Positions 9,028 through 11,320 of a stretch of DNA of 11,320 nucleotides are shown in pieces (position 1 is the stretch's first letter; the number at the start of each line of letters is the position of its first letter). A program made the position numbers and the translations under genes. A model generated the notes under the pieces. It worked only from the letters and a program-made list of their open reading frames with translations, was not told where the DNA came from and did no database searches. Origin of the DNA: Acidobacteriota bacterium (GTDB taxonomy: Bacteria; Acidobacteriota; Thermoanaerobaculia; Multivoradales; JAHEKO01); contig JAOTUP010000024.1 of the NCBI GenBank assembly GCA_029863825.1, positions 1 to 11,320 of the forward strand, in the 5' to 3' direction.

Positions 9028-9052
9028 AAATCGGACCAGTTCGGTCCGATTT
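9028..9052 (-). promoter_or_regulatory. Probable operator of the suf operon regulator
   Basis: Perfect inverted repeat with 10-bp arms, AAATCGGACC and GGTCCGATTT, around a 5-bp centre (GAACT read on the minus strand). It begins four bases downstream of the -10 box and covers the expected transcription start, the position where a bound repressor would block RNA polymerase. The size (25 bp), A/T-rich outer ends and dyad symmetry fit sites bound by Rrf2-family dimers. It could also form an RNA hairpin near the 5' end of the transcript, but there is no T-run that would make it a terminator. Binding by the neighbouring Rrf2 protein is inferred from position only. Confidence 0.75.
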
Positions 9053-9056
9053 ACGA

Positions 9057-9084
9057 ATGGTAGCAAAACCACCTGTCCTGTCAA
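9057..9084 (-). promoter_or_regulatory. Sigma-70-type promoter of the suf operon
   Basis: On the minus strand a perfect TTGACA (-35, bases 9084-9079) is followed after 16 bases by TACCAT (-10, bases 9062-9057), matching four of six consensus positions. The predicted transcription start, near 9050, falls inside the inverted repeat, leaving a leader of about 57 bases before the regulator ATG. It is the only strong promoter I see for the suf gene cluster. It lies between the regulator and the AI-2E-family gene, which ends at 9129. Confidence 0.7.
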
Positions 9085-9128
9085 GCCGTCCCGGGCAGTA
9101 CGGCTATTCGAGATCCACTACGGCGGCT

Positions 9129-10241
9129 TCAGATTTGTGATGCGTTTCTCTCGCCGGCGGTGACCGCAGCTTCCGCATCTGTTCGCTGAACCGGTCGTCC
9201 CAGGAGCACCGCGATCCAACGCAGCTCCACTGTCTGCTCGAGAACGATCTTGAGGATCATCGTCAGCGGAATCGACAGCAACATCCCCACCGGACCCCAC
9301 ACCCAGCCCCAGAAGATCATCGCCAAGAAGACGACTAGTGTCGAGAGTCCGAATCGGCGTCCCATGAGCCTGGGCTCGATCACATTGCCGAGGACGAGAT
9401 TGACGACCACATACCCCAACCCCACCATCAACGCGTGTCCCGGTCCCTGCTGGACGATCGACACCAGTACTGCCGGAATCGCCGCGAGGATCGAGCCGAT
9501 CGCGGGAATGTAGTTGAGCAGGAAGGCTACGGCGGCCCAGAGCAGCGGAAAGGGCATGTCGAGTAGCCATACCCATAGCCCTACGAACACGCCCGTGGCA
9601 ACGCTGACAACGGTCTTCACACCCAGGTATCGCTGCACGTCGTCAATGACTCTTTGCAGGTAGCGACTCGCATTCTGGGAGCCACTCCAGGCTACCTGGA
9701 GCTTCTCAGGCAGCGCTACGACTTCGTACAGGACGCATGTCAACACGATGAGAACGAGCGCCATATATGACAGGAACGAGGCGACTCCGAAGACCGTATC
9801 GCGCAGCAATCCACCGACGAGCTCCGCGAGCGATCCCGGATCGACATCCAACGAGAGCCACTCCGGCAGTTCAATGCCGCGCGCCTGCAAGGACTCCAGT
9901 CCGGCGCGCGACTTTGCTACCAGCTTGCGCACATACCCGGGAGCAACTTTCGCGAAATTGTTGATCGCGTTTATGAGCAGAAAACCCAGGACAGAGAGCG
10001 CCGCGCATTCCAGCAACACCGTCACCAACACGGCAAGTGAGGTCCGTACGCGGTGCTTCACCAGCCACTGCAGAATCGGATAACCCAGGAAGGCGAGAAA
10101 GATGGCCAGCATCACCGGAATGAGGACGGGCGCCGCCGCCCGCAAGCCGGCGACGACGACGACAAGCGACGCCGTGGCGACCAGAAAGCGAACCGTGCGG
10201 CCGCCGGGGACAATCGCGCTGCGGCTGTTCGGCATAGCCAC
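9129..10241 (-). CDS. AI-2E family membrane transporter
   Basis: Polytopic inner-membrane protein of 370 residues in the AI-2E family (TqsA/PerM/YdiK type, PF01594). Members have been linked to autoinducer-2 export, ion-proton exchange or other efflux, so the substrate is not predictable here. Hydrophobic segments lie at about residues 17-62 (two), 70-95, 150-175, 205-265 (several) and 280-345. The family core motif is visible as LLNYIPAIGSILAAIPAVL, followed by GNVIEPRLMGRRFGLS and the ending GPVGMLLSIPLTMILK. The middle stretch (about 95-145) is the soluble part. The start is GTG at 10241, with GGGGAGG about 13 bases upstream; an ATG two codons later (10235) is equally possible. It has no visible functional tie to the suf operon or to acs. 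The 82-bp gap on its acs side shows a CCCGGG and an A-run but no convincing hairpin terminator. Confidence 0.92.
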   Translation of the reverse strand: MAMPNSRSAIVPGGRTVRFLVATASLVVVVAGLRAAAPVLIPVMLAIFLAFLGYPILQWLVKHRVRTSLAVLVTVLLECAALSVLGFLLINAINNFAKVAPGYVRKLVAKSRAGLESLQARGIELPEWLSLDVDPGSLAELVGGLLRDTVFGVASFLSYMALVLIVLTCVLYEVVALPEKLQVAWSGSQNASRYLQRVIDDVQRYLGVKTVVSVATGVFVGLWVWLLDMPFPLLWAAVAFLLNYIPAIGSILAAIPAVLVSIVQQGPGHALMVGLGYVVVNLVLGNVIEPRLMGRRFGLSTLVVFLAMIFWGWVWGPVGMLLSIPLTMILKIVLEQTVELRWIAVLLGRPVQRTDAEAAVTAGERNASQI

Positions 10242-10323
10242 CTACGCTAGCATGCCTCCCCGCAAGCAAAGAGTCACACTGTCGCGCCAGCAGGGCCCGG
10301 GATTTTTTGCAGTACCCCAGGAT

Positions 10324-11320
10324 TCAGCTACTCTGGTGACCTGCGACCAGATCCTGGACCACCGATGGATCGGCAAGTGTCGTGACGTCGCCGAGCTCCC
10401 CGTACTCCCCGGCCGCGATCTTGCGCAGGATGCGTCGCATGATCTTCCCCGATCGAGTCTTCGGTAGACCCGCCACGATCTGAATACCATCCGGAGTAGC
10501 TATCGGTCCGATCGACTGCCGCACCTGCTTCTTCAGCAAGCCGACCAATTCGTCGCGGTCGTAGTTCTCGTACTCAGGAGTGATCAACACGTAAGCGTAG
10601 ATGCCGACACCCTTGATGTCGTGCGGACATCCGACGACTGCGGCTTCTGCCACCGCCTCGTGCTCCACGAGAGCGCTCTCGATCTCGGCGGTTCCGAGTC
10701 GATGTCCCGAAACATTGAGTACGTCGTCGACGCGACCGGTAATCCAGTAGTACCCGTCCTCGTCGCGGCGACAGCCGTCCCCGGTGAAATAGAGCCCCGG
10801 GTACTGTGAAAAGTAGGTCTGCTTGTAGCGCTCGTGATCTCCCCAGATGGTCCGCGCCTGGCCCGGCCAGCTGCGAGCGATACACAGGTTCCCGGAGACG
10901 TCGTTGCCTTCGAGTATCGCCCCGCTCTCGTCCACCAGAACCGGTTCGATACCGAACAGCGGAAAGGTCGCCGACCCCGGCTTGGGAACCGTCGCTCCCG
11001 GTAACGGCGAGATCAGTATGCCGCCGGTTTCAGTCTGCCACCACGTGTCGACGACAGCACACCGCTGTTCGCCCACGACATCGTGGTACCACTGCCACAC
11101 TTCGGGGTTGATCGGCTCGCCCACCGTGCCGAGAATGCGCAGCGACTCGCGCCCGTGCTTTTTGACCCATTCGTCTCCTTCTCTGGCGATGGCGCGAATC
11201 GCCGTCGGCGCCGTGTAGAAGATCGTGATGCCCAGATCGTCCACCATCTGCCAGTAGCGGCCCGGATCCGGATAGGTCGGCACCGACTCGAAGAGAACGG
11301 TTGTGGCCCCGTTGGCAAGC
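10324..11320 (-). CDS. acs: Acetyl-CoA synthetase, C-terminal half (truncated by the window edge)
   Basis: AMP-forming acetate-CoA ligase that activates acetate to acetyl-CoA through an acetyl-adenylate. Only the last 331 residues are in the window; the full enzyme is about 650, so its start lies beyond the right edge. The frame is open to the edge (LANGATTVLFES then VPTYPDPGRYW), so the GTG at 11283 is internal. Adenylate-forming motifs are clear: GEPINPEVWQWY, DTWWQTETGG (with the Trp that limits the acyl pocket to acetate), YFTGDGCRRDEDGYYWITGR, the hinge and CoA-binding region VDDVLNVSGHRL, and the A10 motif PKTRSGKIMRRILRKIA, whose SGK lysine (codon 10444-10446) is the residue acetylated to switch off Acs in other bacteria. 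These features favour Acs over propionyl-CoA synthetase or medium-chain ligases. It ends in TGA, 82 bases before the AI-2E-family start. Confidence 0.95.
   Translation of the reverse strand, partial: LANGATTVLFESVPTYPDPGRYWQMVDDLGITIFYTAPTAIRAIAREGDEWVKKHGRESLRILGTVGEPINPEVWQWYHDVVGEQRCAVVDTWWQTETGGILISPLPGATVPKPGSATFPLFGIEPVLVDESGAILEGNDVSGNLCIARSWPGQARTIWGDHERYKQTYFSQYPGLYFTGDGCRRDEDGYYWITGRVDDVLNVSGHRLGTAEIESALVEHEAVAEAAVVGCPHDIKGVGIYAYVLITPEYENYDRDELVGLLKKQVRQSIGPIATPDGIQIVAGLPKTRSGKIMRRILRKIAAGEYGELGDVTTLADPSVVQDLVAGHQSS

Noticed and set aside
9129..10241. Reading the AI-2E family gene as evidence of a quorum-sensing locus
   Set aside because: No luxS, lsr or other signalling gene is nearby, and family members have varied transport roles.
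10265..10323. Possible rho-independent terminator between acs and the AI-2E-family gene
   Set aside because: There is a CCCGGG and a run of A/T bases, but the A-run precedes the GC part on the transcribed strand and no stable stem followed by T's can be drawn.

Overview
The window is a gene-dense stretch of high-GC bacterial chromosome. It holds a nearly complete SUF iron-sulfur cluster assembly operon with its own Rrf2-type regulator, flanked by metabolic and transport genes. I see no rRNA, tRNA, CRISPR array, insertion sequence or phage gene. The gene set (SufBCDSU with SufU rather than SufE, a suf-linked Rrf2 regulator, an M3 oligoendopeptidase, Acs) and the codon use suggest a high-GC, mostly aerobic or facultative bacterium of an environmental phylum such as Acidobacteriota. 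This placement is an inference and is weak; no taxonomic marker gene is present.

Layout, left to right. (1) 1-615, plus strand: the 3' part of a short-chain dehydrogenase whose C-terminus resembles DprE2-type keto-sugar reductases. (2) 629-2425, minus strand: an M3-family oligoendopeptidase (PepF type), convergent with the SDR across a 13-bp gap that lies inside an imperfect palindrome. (3) 2426-2977: no intact gene. The plus strand carries what looks like a decayed, truncated gene for a secreted cupredoxin-like protein, with an in-frame stop and a 3' end cut off at sufU. (4) 2978-8993, minus strand: the suf operon, transcribed right to left as Rrf2 regulator - sufB - sufC - (154-bp gap) - sufD - sufS - sufU. 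(5) 9028-9084: the operon promoter, with TTGACA and TACCAT boxes on the minus strand, followed at once by a perfect 10-bp inverted repeat that is probably the regulator's operator. (6) 9129-10241, minus strand: an AI-2E-family membrane protein. (7) 10324-11320, minus strand: the C-terminal half of acetyl-CoA synthetase, running off the right edge.

How the genes work together. SufS removes sulfur from cysteine and passes it to SufU, a zinc-dependent sulfur acceptor. SufU hands it to the SufBC2D scaffold, where SufC supplies ATPase activity and SufB/SufD build the cluster. The Rrf2 protein has three clustered cysteines and probably senses Fe-S status, repressing its own promoter through the inverted repeat and so controlling the whole operon. 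The flanking genes (pepF, AI-2E family, acs, SDR) have no evident functional link to the operon.

The suf system itself is well known. The points most worth a second look are the operator/promoter arrangement, the decayed gene next to sufU and the untranslated gap between sufC and sufD. I found no convincing evidence of an undescribed system.
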